Position numbers and translations under genes: made by a program. A DNA stretch of 14,113 bases, from the NCBI GenBank assembly GCA_009704445.1, contig WLED01000019.1:1-14113 (forward strand), given 5' to 3'. Shown here piece by piece: positions 1 to 6,135 of the stretch. How positions within the stretch are numbered: position 1 is the stretch's first letter; every line of letters begins with the position of its first letter. Source of the DNA: Actinomycetota bacterium (GTDB lineage Bacteria; Actinomycetota; Actinomycetes; Nanopelagicales; Nanopelagicaceae). Under the pieces are notes generated by a model. The model saw nothing but the letters and a program-made list of their open reading frames with translations. It was not told the DNA's origin and searched no databases.

Positions 1-918
1 AGCAGCCTTCATCTTGGCATTAAGTGTCATCGCAGCTTCTACTGCAGTCTGTGAGTGGAACTCTGCAGGGAAAGAGATCTTAAAGAGAACGTTTTCCATT
101 ACATAGGAACCGTAAGGGCGCTGGAACTTAAACTTTTGTCCCTTAAATGAAACATCATAGAAGCCCCATACCTTTGCGGTTAGAACTGATGGATATCCCA
201 TTTCGCCAGTCTTTGCGATCAGTGCAAGGCGAACTGCGCGAGATGTTGCATCTCCTGCTGCCCAAGATTTCCGAGATCCTGCGTTTGGAAAGTGACGGTA
301 GGTGCGAAGTGATTGTCCATCAACCCAAGCAAGTGAAACAGCTGCCAAGATTTGATCGCGAGTTAAGCCCATCATCTGCGCAACAACTGCAGTTGAAGCA
401 ACCTTTACCAAAATCACGTGATCTAGACCAACCTTGTTAAATGAGTTCTCAAGTGCAATACAGCCCTGAATCTCATGTGCTTTGATCATTGCAGTTAGTA
501 CATCTTTGATTGTGAATTTCTTACCTGTTGTGCGAGACAGCCAGTCTGCTGTTGCAAGGATTCCGCCCAAGTTATCTGATGGGTGACCCCATTCTGCAGC
601 TAACCATGTGTCATTAAAATCTAACCAACGAATCATTGAGCCGATATTGAATGCTCCCTGAATTGGATCCAAAACATAGTTTGTACCAGGAACCTTTACG
701 CCATTAGGTACTGAGATGCCCTCAACTGTTGGTCCAAGGAGTTTCTTACAAGCATCGTATTCCAACGCTTCAAAACCACAACCGAGAGTGTCTAAGAAAC
801 AGTTCCATGCAGTTTCATATGCCACAGGTGATTTGATTTGATAGTTCTCGACATAATCAACAATGTCGATGATCTCTTGGTCATATGGCTGATTAGATTT
901 AGTTATATGGCTTGACAT
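1..918 (-). CDS. prpD: 2-methylcitrate dehydratase PrpD (C-terminus beyond the window)
   Basis: MmgE/PrpD-family enzyme that dehydrates 2-methylcitrate to 2-methylaconitate in the methylcitrate cycle of propionyl-CoA breakdown; cytoplasmic. The 306 residues visible follow E. coli PrpD (about 483 residues) nearly block for block: DTLGCG near residue 43, RWLDFNDTWLAAEWGHPSDN at 97-116, AHEIQGCIALENSFN, then WVDGQSLRTYRH and RPYGSYVMENVLFKISFPAE. The reading frame is open to base 1, so roughly the last third lies outside the window. The ATG at 918 aligns with the E. coli N-terminus; only a weak AGG-like RBS precedes it. It sits 87 bases downstream of prpB and is probably co-transcribed with it. 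The family is certain; specificity for methylcitrate rather than another PrpD-family substrate rests on high similarity and on prpB next door. Confidence 0.95.
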   Translation of the reverse strand, partial: MSSHITKSNQPYDQEIIDIVDYVENYQIKSPVAYETAWNCFLDTLGCGFEALEYDACKKLLGPTVEGISVPNGVKVPGTNYVLDPIQGAFNIGSMIRWLDFNDTWLAAEWGHPSDNLGGILATADWLSRTTGKKFTIKDVLTAMIKAHEIQGCIALENSFNKVGLDHVILVKVASTAVVAQMMGLTRDQILAAVSLAWVDGQSLRTYRHFPNAGSRKSWAAGDATSRAVRLALIAKTGEMGYPSVLTAKVWGFYDVSFKGQKFKFQRPYGSYVMENVLFKISFPAEFHSQTAVEAAMTLNAKMKAA

Positions 919-925
919 GTACCTA

Positions 926-1003
926 TCATTTCTCTATCGGTGTGAATGGATGACTATCCGGACCTGTGATGGTGTCACTGAGACGAATAATTCTTTGGTC
1001 AAT
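926..1003 (-). pseudogene. Fossil C-terminus of a (methyl)citrate synthase, probable prpC remnant
   Basis: In the spacer between prpB and prpD one minus-strand frame reads 25 codons and then TGA, including the string RIIRLSDTITGPDSHPFTPI. Citrate and methylcitrate synthases commonly end with an R-I-x-R-P-x-x-x-Y-x-G-P-x-x-x-x-F/Y-x-P-I/L-x-x-R type tail, and this remnant matches its spacing (RIIR, TGP, F-P-I-E-K). No start codon or upstream body is present; the frame runs back into the prpB 3' end in another phase. E. coli orders these genes prpB-prpC-prpD, so an internal deletion that removed prpC but left its last codons and the prpC-prpD junction explains the sequence. What is seen is the reading frame; that it is a citrate synthase relic is recognition by eye, without an alignment. 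Confidence 0.55.
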
Positions 1004-1005
1004 AT

Positions 1006-1887
1006 TTACTTGTTGCCTAACATTTTGTCGATTGCTTGTTCATAAGAATGATAATTAATGCGCTCGTATAGCTCTTCGCGGGTCTGCATTGTGTCTACAA
1101 CATTTGCTTGTGTTCCTTCGCGGCGAATTGACTCATAGACATTCTCTGCGGCTTTGTTCATGGCACGGAAAGCTGAGAGTGGATACAAAATCATTGAGAC
1201 GCCATTAGCTTTTAACTCATCGCGACCAAATAGTGGTGAGAGACCAAACTCTGTGATGTTAGCCAAGATGGGCTTTGAAATAACCGAGCTAACTTTCTTA
1301 TAGTCTTCTAGAGTTCTAATTGCCTCTGGGAAGATTAAATCTGCACCGGCTTCAACGTATGCGTGGATACGATCAAGAGTTGCATCGAGACCTTCCATTG
1401 CAAGAGCATCCGTGCGGGCCATAATCTGAAAATTCTCATCTGTACGAGCATCAACTGCGGCCTTAATTCGATCAACCATTTCGGCCTTAGAAACAACTTC
1501 TTTGTTGGGGCGATGTCCGCAACGCTTTGCGCCAACTTGATCTTCCATATGCATCGCAGCTGCGCCAGCTTTGATCAAATCTTTTACTGTTCTACCAATA
1601 TTAAAAGCAGAAGATCCAAAACCTGTGTCGGCATCAACTAAAAGAGGTGTATCGCAAATATTGGTTATTCGGCGAACATCGGTCAGGACGTCCTCTAATG
1701 TGGTGATTCCTAAATCCGGAAGCCCCATCGATCCTGCAGCCACTCCGCCACCTGAGAGATAGATTGCACGGAAGCCTGCTCTTTTTGCCAAGAGCGCGTG
1801 ATTTGCATTAATTGTTCCGATTATTTGTAAAGGGGATTCTTCGGCTAAAGCTTTCTTAAATGCTGCTCCTGCGCTGTGTAATCCCAC
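1006..1887 (-). CDS. prpB: 2-methylisocitrate lyase PrpB
   Basis: Cleaves 2-methylisocitrate to pyruvate and succinate, the last step of the methylcitrate cycle; isocitrate lyase/PEP mutase superfamily, Mg2+-dependent TIM barrel. It is very close to E. coli PrpB over its whole length: PLQIIGTINANHALLAKRAG, YLSGGGVAAGS, the metal-site LLVDADTGFG, the catalytic loop KRCGH and ITEFGLSPLF. I place the start at GTG 1887 rather than the in-frame GTG at 1893. The protein then begins MGLHSAG, matching E. coli MSLHSPG, and the loop cysteine becomes Cys123, the E. coli number. A TAGACT -10 box also ends exactly six bases before it, so the mRNA is probably leaderless. Divergent from the small membrane gene at 1960. 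Confidence 0.93.
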   Translation of the reverse strand: MGLHSAGAAFKKALAEESPLQIIGTINANHALLAKRAGFRAIYLSGGGVAAGSMGLPDLGITTLEDVLTDVRRITNICDTPLLVDADTGFGSSAFNIGRTVKDLIKAGAAAMHMEDQVGAKRCGHRPNKEVVSKAEMVDRIKAAVDARTDENFQIMARTDALAMEGLDATLDRIHAYVEAGADLIFPEAIRTLEDYKKVSSVISKPILANITEFGLSPLFGRDELKANGVSMILYPLSAFRAMNKAAENVYESIRREGTQANVVDTMQTREELYERINYHSYEQAIDKMLGNK

Positions 1888-1893
1888 GCCCAC

Positions 1894-1899
1894 AGTCTA
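1894..1899 (-). promoter_or_regulatory. Leaderless -10 box of prpB
   Basis: On the minus strand TAGACT is followed by six bases and then GTG at 1887, placing +1 on the start codon. No Shine-Dalgarno is seen and no convincing -35. This box argues against the alternative GTG at 1893, which abuts it with no spacer. Confidence 0.6.
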
Positions 1900-1947
1900 C
1901 ATATCTTTGCCCTGCACGCAAAACTACCTTGCATAAATGGCAAGGCC

Positions 1948-1953
1948 TAGAAT
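1948..1953 (+). promoter_or_regulatory. Leaderless -10 box of the 1960 gene
   Basis: TAGAAT, six bases, ATG at 1960. It lies 48 bases from the divergent prpB -10 box. No good -35 hexamer and no RBS. Confidence 0.6.
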
Positions 1954-1959
1954 GCACAC

Positions 1960-2280
1960 ATGCTCGGTGGAATTAACAACAGCCTTTTTCTCCAATCCTT
2001 CGGAGGATTTGTAGCTCTTGGCATTCTGATTGTTGTTCTTAAGTGGGGATTTTCATCAAATGGAAAATTTCTCGTCACACCGATTAAGGCAGGTAAGAAA
2101 AGTGATTATGGATTACTAACCCCATTGCCTACTCCTGCAAGTTACATTGAAGCGCAAATGAAGCTTCAAAAATTAATCGACCTGAACGTGAAAGCAACGT
2201 TAGCTCAAACTCTTGATGGTCCACAGATAATGGTTTTCGAAAAGGATTACAAAGTCGCAATTGCAATACTAAATAGTTAG
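1960..2280 (+). CDS. Small single-pass membrane protein of unknown function (106 aa)
   Basis: I do not recognise a named family. The N-terminal 35 residues hold one clear hydrophobic segment (about residues 14-30, FGGFVALGILIVVLKWGF). A basic linker (KAGKKSD) and a roughly 60-residue soluble tail follow, in which YIEAQMKLQKLIDLNVKATLAQTLDGPQIMVFEKD looks helical and then beta-like. The predicted topology is N-out/C-in from the positive residues after the segment. The gene is monocistronic, starts leaderless (TAGAAT-N6-ATG) back to back with prpB, and converges on the carbonic anhydrase gene. Its TAG stop is the first three bases of the shared terminator stem. The distinct promoter, proper stop and membrane helix make it a real gene; no function is inferred. 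Confidence 0.8.
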   Translation: MLGGINNSLFLQSFGGFVALGILIVVLKWGFSSNGKFLVTPIKAGKKSDYGLLTPLPTPASYIEAQMKLQKLIDLNVKATLAQTLDGPQIMVFEKDYKVAIAILNS

Positions 2281-2311
2281 CCCCAGTCACTTGAGTTAGT
2301 GACCGGGGCTA
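2278..2311. terminator. Bidirectional hairpin shared by convergent genes
   Basis: A 14-base inverted repeat, 2278-2291 with 2298-2311, with one A:C mismatch and a 6-base loop. The arms contain TAGCCCC and GGGGCTA. It serves the 1960 gene (whose TAG stop is part of the stem) and the carbonic anhydrase gene on the other strand, whose stop is 18 bases away. The T-tracts are short on both sides. Confidence 0.75.
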
Positions 2312-2328
2312 CTTAAAACTATTTAGTT

Positions 2329-2907
2329 TTAGCTTTCCTTACCCGCAGCTGTTGCTGCTGTAATTTCACGCAGTTTTCCAGTTTCAACTTCATAAACATA
2401 GCCATAAATTGGAATGTTCTTTGGAACTAATGGGTGACGACGAATACGTTGAACATCATCTACTACAGCTTTTTCTTGATCTGAAATTGTTAGCCAATCA
2501 ATGTAAGCGCCTTCATCAGAACCTGGACCTTTGCCGACGTCATAGAACCCAGATTCACCAAGTGCTGCTGTCTCTAAACTCTTTGAGAGTAGCCCACGCA
2601 TTATTTCATCAGTAAAGAACTCCATGCCGCAGTTGCTGTGATGAATCACAAACCACTCTTTTGTTCCAAGAAGCTTGTAAGAGATCACTAATGATCGGAT
2701 TGCATCATCTGATGCGCGTGCACCGGCATTACGAATAACGTGTGCATCGCCTTCACTTAACCCAGCGTATTTTGCAGGATCAAGACGTGCATCCATGCAC
2801 GTTAGGATTGCAAAACTTCTTGCAGGTGGAAGAGCGAGTGAACCTTTTGTTCCAAAATCTGCAACGTATGCTTTATTTGCAGCAAGGACTTCGTTAAGTA
2901 CGGACAT
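2329..2907 (-). CDS. Beta-class carbonic anhydrase (Rv1284-like)
   Basis: Zinc enzyme interconverting CO2 and bicarbonate in the cytoplasm. The zinc ligands and dyad are visible: Cys37 in CMDAR (C-x-D-x-R with Asp39 and Arg41) and His90-x2-Cys93 in HHSNCGM. The string AHVIRNAGARASDDAIRSL is typical of the group. At 192 residues and with the motif PPARSFAILTCMDARLD it resembles the mycobacterial Rv1284 subgroup more than the plant-like E. coli Can. A GAGGAG sequence close before the ATG at 2907 gives this gene a real Shine-Dalgarno, unlike most neighbours. Upstream lies a 9-base inverted repeat (2942-2970) that could be an operator. It stands alone between the arsenic genes and a convergent membrane gene, so context does not indicate a particular pathway; bicarbonate supply for carboxylations is the default role. 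Confidence 0.93.
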   Translation of the reverse strand: MSVLNEVLAANKAYVADFGTKGSLALPPARSFAILTCMDARLDPAKYAGLSEGDAHVIRNAGARASDDAIRSLVISYKLLGTKEWFVIHHSNCGMEFFTDEIMRGLLSKSLETAALGESGFYDVGKGPGSDEGAYIDWLTISDQEKAVVDDVQRIRRHPLVPKNIPIYGYVYEVETGKLREITAATAAGKES

Positions 2908-2941
2908 TTCTCCTCAGTTCTATGTAGAGGTGTGCAAGCCA

Positions 2942-2970
2942 CCTGTTATTAGTAGAGGAAAAATAACAGG
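2942..2970. repeat. Perfect 9-bp inverted repeat upstream of the carbonic anhydrase gene
   Basis: CCTGTTATT at 2942-2950 and AATAACAGG at 2962-2970, separated by 11 bases, in the 122-base gap between arsC and the carbonic anhydrase gene. There is no T-tract on either strand, so it is a poor terminator. A position 35-63 bases before the ATG suits a repressor or activator site. The binding protein is unknown. Confidence 0.5.
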
Positions 2971-3029
2971 ATTAAATTTAAAAGAGAACTCAATACAAAT
3001 TAGCAGATGCAAATGGTTAGCAGATAAAT

Positions 3030-3431
3030 TTATAGAAGAAGTTCTGCAAGTAAAGCTTCTACTCTTGCCTTAATCTCATCGCGAATTACTCGCACAGATT
3101 CAATTCCCTGGCCTGCTGGGTCATCTAGGACCCAATCTTCATATCGCTTACCAGGATAGAAGGGACAGACATCTCCGCAGCCCATTGTTACAACAGCATC
3201 TGATTCCTGAACCGCTTCTGTGGTTAAAATCTTTGGAACATGGTTTGCAATATCAATGCCTAGTTCGGCCATTGCCTCGACCGCTATTGGATTAATCGAA
3301 TCTTTTGGAGCACTACCTGCTGATAAGACTTCTACTCGGCCCTGTCCAAGTTGGCGCATAAATCCTGCAGCCATCTGTGAACGGCCAGCATTATGAACGC
3401 AGACAAAAAGTACTGTTGGTTTTTGACTCAT
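3030..3431 (-). CDS. arsC: Arsenate reductase, low-molecular-weight phosphatase type
   Basis: Reduces arsenate to arsenite. The low-molecular-weight tyrosine-phosphatase fold is shown by the P-loop C-x5-R-S at the N-terminus (Cys11 to Arg17 in VCVHNAGRSQM) and the DDPAG aspartate loop near residues 103-107. A second cysteine pair, Cys85 and Cys89 in MGCGDVC, could act as a redox relay as in thioredoxin-linked ArsC; actinobacterial relatives often use mycothiol/mycoredoxin instead, and the sequence does not decide between them. Length 133 is normal. Its ATG overlaps the TGA of the upstream channel gene (ATGA), so the two are translationally coupled. No ArsR-type repressor, ArsB or Acr3 pump gene is in the window, so the channel is the apparent exit route. 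Confidence 0.92.
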   Translation of the reverse strand: MSQKPTVLFVCVHNAGRSQMAAGFMRQLGQGRVEVLSAGSAPKDSINPIAVEAMAELGIDIANHVPKILTTEAVQESDAVVTMGCGDVCPFYPGKRYEDWVLDDPAGQGIESVRVIRDEIKARVEALLAELLL

Positions 3432-4069
3432 CGAGATACCACCTTAAATATTCCTAGACCAAGTAATGCACCGATAATTTGAGCTGCTATGAATTGAAGA
3501 ACACTGCTGGGTGCGATACCTGCAAATGAGTCAGAAAACATTCTGCCAACCGTTACTGCAGGATTTGCAAAGGAAGTTGAACTGGTGAAGAAATAAGCAC
3601 TGCCTATCCATGAAGCAACCATCACAGGAATTAGCGTTGTTTTCTCTTGAGATACAAGAAGATTGATTACCAAAACAAGGCCAACTGTAGCAATTACTTC
3701 TCCAAGATAGACATTGTTTCCTGATCTAATCTTTGTTGATGTTTCGATCAATGCGTAATTAAACATGGCATTTGCAAGGATTGCACCGGTGATTGCACCT
3801 GCTGTCTGGACAATTGAGAATTTAATGAATGTAGAGATACTGATATTTTTTTGAATGAGGTTCATCAGTGTTACTACTGGATTAAAGTGCGCTCCGCTAA
3901 TTGGCATCAACAGTTGAATCAGGACCATCAAACCAAATACAGTTGAAACTGTATTAATCAGTAACTGGAGGCCGATATCTTGAGAAAGGTTGGTTGCCAT
4001 GATTCCGGAGCCAACAACAATGCATACTAAGAGACAGGTACCGAGGAATTCAGAGACTAATTTATTCAC
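3428..4069 (-). CDS. Aquaporin-family (MIP) channel of the AqpS-ArsC type
   Basis: Six-helix membrane channel of 213 residues with two half-repeats. The first pore loop is SGAHFNPVVT (NPV at 63-65 instead of NPA) and the second FANPAVTVGR (NPA at 169-171). The canonical arginine directly after the second NPA is absent (Val172); an Arg follows five residues on, at 176. This suggests a wider filter than in water-specific aquaporins. In Sinorhizobium the aquaglyceroporin AqpS works with ArsC, letting arsenite leave down its gradient after arsenate reduction; the 4-base overlap with arsC suggests the same here (inference). The start is GTG 4069, chosen because GAAGGGGG lies just upstream as RBS. 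Glycerol or another small solute remains possible as substrate. Confidence 0.87.
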   Translation of the reverse strand: MNKLVSEFLGTCLLVCIVVGSGIMATNLSQDIGLQLLINTVSTVFGLMVLIQLLMPISGAHFNPVVTLMNLIQKNISISTFIKFSIVQTAGAITGAILANAMFNYALIETSTKIRSGNNVYLGEVIATVGLVLVINLLVSQEKTTLIPVMVASWIGSAYFFTSSTSFANPAVTVGRMFSDSFAGIAPSSVLQFIAAQIIGALLGLGIFKVVSR

Positions 4070-4084
4070 TGCTTTCCCCCTTCA

Positions 4085-4113
4085 TAGTTACTTTTCATGG
4101 TGACCACTGTCAT
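4085..4113 (-). promoter_or_regulatory. Candidate promoter of the channel-arsC operon
   Basis: On the minus strand ATGACA (4113-4108), a 17-base spacer and TAACTA (4090-4085) resemble a housekeeping -35/-10 pair. The spacer contains the short dyad TGGTCACCA, which could be an operator. A caution: +1 would fall around 4078, inside the G-run used as Shine-Dalgarno, so the true start may differ by a few bases. Confidence 0.4.
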
Positions 4114-4217
4114 TTACTTCCTAAATGGCATCGTTTGTAGCTTTAGAGTACGGGTCTATTCCAATGGCCAATCCCCTTACTCGCCTTTCACGAAATGAAC
4201 AGTTGGTAAACAAGAAT

Positions 4218-4252
4218 AAAACCCCATCAGCTGTGTTGGCTGATGGGGTTTT
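4218..4252. terminator. Strong rho-independent terminator of the argG-FKBP unit
   Basis: A perfect 14-base stem, 4218-4231 with 4239-4252, arms AAAACCCCATCAGC and its complement, with a 7-base loop. On the minus strand it lies 14 bases after the FKBP stop and ends in TTTTATT. It is symmetric enough to stop plus-strand transcription too. The remaining ~130 bases up to the channel gene's promoter show no convincing gene. Confidence 0.9.
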
Positions 4253-4265
4253 AGATTAAGGCTTC

Positions 4266-4766
4266 CTAGGAAACTGCAAGAATATCTAATGAAAAGATCA
4301 AAGTCTCTGTCTCTAGTGGATGGCCTGGAATTACCCCGTAACCAAGTGATGGCGGCACAACAAGAAGTCGACGTCCACCAACTTTCATCCCAGGTAAACC
4401 CTGTTGCCATCCTGCTATCAATTGCGTAAGTGGGAATACGGCAGGTTGCCCACTCGTCCATGATGATTCAAGAATTTGACCATCTGACCAAGACATCAAT
4501 GTGTAATGAAAAGTTATTGTTGAAGTCGCGAGAACTTCTGCGCCAGTTCCTTCAATAATATCCACTGATTGCAATGTTGTTGGCGCAGCACCAGTTGGAG
4601 GTGTAATTGTTGGAGCTTCTCCTGCATTGTCAGTTACTGATGGAAGACCTGAAGCTGATGTTGATCCGGACACGTTGTCATCTCCTCCTAATGATGTGAA
4701 TGATGCAAATGCAATAGCTGCGACAGCAATGATTGCAAATATCTTTACTAGCGTTTTCTTTGGCAT
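4266..4766 (-). CDS. Membrane-anchored or secreted FKBP-type peptidyl-prolyl isomerase
   Basis: Catalyses cis-trans isomerisation of peptide bonds before proline. From ATG 4766 the protein is 166 residues: a basic start and hydrophobic segment (KKTLVKIFAIIAVAAIAFASF, about residues 3-23) with no lipobox cysteine, then a Ser/Thr/Pro-rich linker, then a C-terminal FKBP domain. FKBP hallmarks are visible: ITFHYTL with GQILESSW, LIAGWQQGLPGMKVGGRRLLVVPPSLGYG and the closing LIFSLDILAV. The domain therefore likely acts outside the cytoplasmic membrane. ATG 4766 has AGGAG just upstream; an in-frame GTG at 4811 would add 15 residues and overlap argG, and I reject it. The gene follows argG by 28 bases and ends at the terminator, so it is probably co-transcribed with argG, though the functions look unrelated. 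Confidence 0.9.
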   Translation of the reverse strand: MPKKTLVKIFAIIAVAAIAFASFTSLGGDDNVSGSTSASGLPSVTDNAGEAPTITPPTGAAPTTLQSVDIIEGTGAEVLATSTITFHYTLMSWSDGQILESSWTSGQPAVFPLTQLIAGWQQGLPGMKVGGRRLLVVPPSLGYGVIPGHPLETETLIFSLDILAVS

Positions 4767-4794
4767 GGCTCTCCTGTTGTCCGTTTGTTTTAAC

Positions 4795-6123
4795 TTAATT
4801 TTCGATTTCACCGATTAATTTGAACTCCCCATCCCCTATTTGACCTTGGGAACGGTAGAGCTCTAACTTTGCACGAGTATCGGCAATATCAAGGTTGCGC
4901 ATCGTTAACTGACCAATGCGATCAACTGGGCCAAATGCAGCATTTTCTGTGCGCTCCATGGAGAGTTTTTCTGGGTGATAACTAAGACCAGGACCAGTTG
5001 TATTAATAATTGAATAATCATCACCTCGGCGCAGGCGAAAACTTACTTCACCGTTTACTGCAGATGCCACCCAGCGCTGCAATGATTCACGCAACATTAA
5101 TGCTTGTGGATCAAACCAGCGACCTTCATAGAGAAGTCGACCTAATCTGCGACCTTCTGCATGATAGTTAGCAATTGTGTCTTCATTGTGAATAGCACTT
5201 ATTAATCTTTCGTAGGCAATAAACAAAAGCGCCATACCTGGAGCTTCATAGATTCCGCGACTTTTTGCTTCAATGATTCTGTTTTCAATTTGATCAGCCA
5301 TACCAAGGCCATGGCGACCGCCAATTGAATTTGCCTCTTTCATTAAATCAACAACGTCAGCAAAAGCTTTGCCATTAATTGCTGTTGGGCGACCTTGAAC
5401 AAAAGTAATTCGAACATCTTCGCTATCAATTTTTACGCTTGCATCCCAGAAGCGAACGCCCATGATTGGTTGAACCAGTTCTACGGATGTGTCCAGGTTT
5501 TCTAAACTTTTCGCCTCATGAGTAGCACCCAAAATATTTGCATCGGTTGAATACGCTTTTTCGGTGCTGTCGCGATATGGCAGGCCATTTTTGACCAACC
5601 ACTCACTCATTTCTTTGCGACCACCTAACTCAGTTACAAAATCCTGATCAAGCCATGGCTTATAAATTCTTAAATTTGGATTCGCTAAAAGCCCATAACG
5701 ATAAAAGCGCTCAATATCATTGCCTTTATATGTTGAACCATCGCCCCAAATTTCGACTGAATCTTGATGCATTGCGCGAACAAGCATGGTGCCAGTAACA
5801 GCGCGTCCAAGAGGTGTTGTATTGAAATACTGTTTTCCACCAGATCTAATGTGAAAAGCCCCACATGCAATTGCTGCAAGGCCTTCTTCGACTAAAGCGT
5901 TTTTGCAATCTACAAGGCGTGAAATCTCTGCGCCATATTCTTTTGCGCGCCCTGGAACCGAATCAATATCTGGTTCATCGTACTGACCAAGATCTGCTGT
6001 GTACGTGCAAGGCACTGCGCCTTTTGCGCGCATCCATGCAACAGCCACTGAGGTATCGAGCCCACCAGAAAAAGCGATACCAACTTTTTCACCAACTGGA
6101 AGGGAAGAAAGGACCTTGGACAT
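4795..6123 (-). CDS. argG: Argininosuccinate synthase, E. coli-type (subtype 2)
   Basis: Joins citrulline and aspartate with ATP to give argininosuccinate, the penultimate step of arginine synthesis. The PP-loop ATP site AFSGGLDTS is at residues 17-25. GAFHIRSGGKQYFNTTPLGRAVTGTM, IWGDGSTYKGNDIERFYRYG, STDANILGATHEAKSLE and IGGRHGLGMADQIENRIIEAKSRGIYEAPGMALL follow E. coli ArgG closely. Its 442 residues match the longer E. coli subtype (447) rather than the ~400-residue form found in mycobacteria and streptomycetes. No other arg gene is nearby (argH, argF and argR are absent). The start ATG 6123 is leaderless: TAGACT-N6-ATG, with the TAG being the stop codon of the upstream methyltransferase gene. 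The subtype and isolation could mean old horizontal acquisition or lineage-specific retention. Confidence 0.96.
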   Translation of the reverse strand: MSKVLSSLPVGEKVGIAFSGGLDTSVAVAWMRAKGAVPCTYTADLGQYDEPDIDSVPGRAKEYGAEISRLVDCKNALVEEGLAAIACGAFHIRSGGKQYFNTTPLGRAVTGTMLVRAMHQDSVEIWGDGSTYKGNDIERFYRYGLLANPNLRIYKPWLDQDFVTELGGRKEMSEWLVKNGLPYRDSTEKAYSTDANILGATHEAKSLENLDTSVELVQPIMGVRFWDASVKIDSEDVRITFVQGRPTAINGKAFADVVDLMKEANSIGGRHGLGMADQIENRIIEAKSRGIYEAPGMALLFIAYERLISAIHNEDTIANYHAEGRRLGRLLYEGRWFDPQALMLRESLQRWVASAVNGEVSFRLRRGDDYSIINTTGPGLSYHPEKLSMERTENAAFGPVDRIGQLTMRNLDIADTRAKLELYRSQGQIGDGEFKLIGEIEN

Positions 6124-6129
6124 GTGCCA

Positions 6130-6135
6130 AGTCTA
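6130..6135 (-). promoter_or_regulatory. Leaderless -10 box of argG, made from the upstream stop codon
   Basis: TAGACT, six bases (TGGCAC), ATG at 6123. The first three bases (6135-6133) are the TAG stop of the methyltransferase gene. It gives argG its own promoter although it is packed directly behind another gene. Confidence 0.6.

Noticed and set aside
147..440. Plus-strand ORF of 97 codons
   Set aside because: Lies antisense to prpD, whose sequence is unmistakable; no start signal.
2942..2970. Reading the 9-bp inverted repeat as the arsC terminator
   Set aside because: AT-rich stem with an 11-base loop and no T-tract on the minus strand.
4164..4260. A 31-codon plus-strand ORF (MANPLTRLSRNEQ...) between the channel gene and the FKBP gene
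   Set aside because: It has neither a -10 box six bases upstream nor an RBS, and its second half is the perfect terminator hairpin. Chance ORF is the simpler reading.
4767..4811. Longer FKBP start at GTG 4811
   Set aside because: It would overlap the argG 3' end and add residues before the signal-like helix; ATG 4766 has a proper AGGAG RBS.
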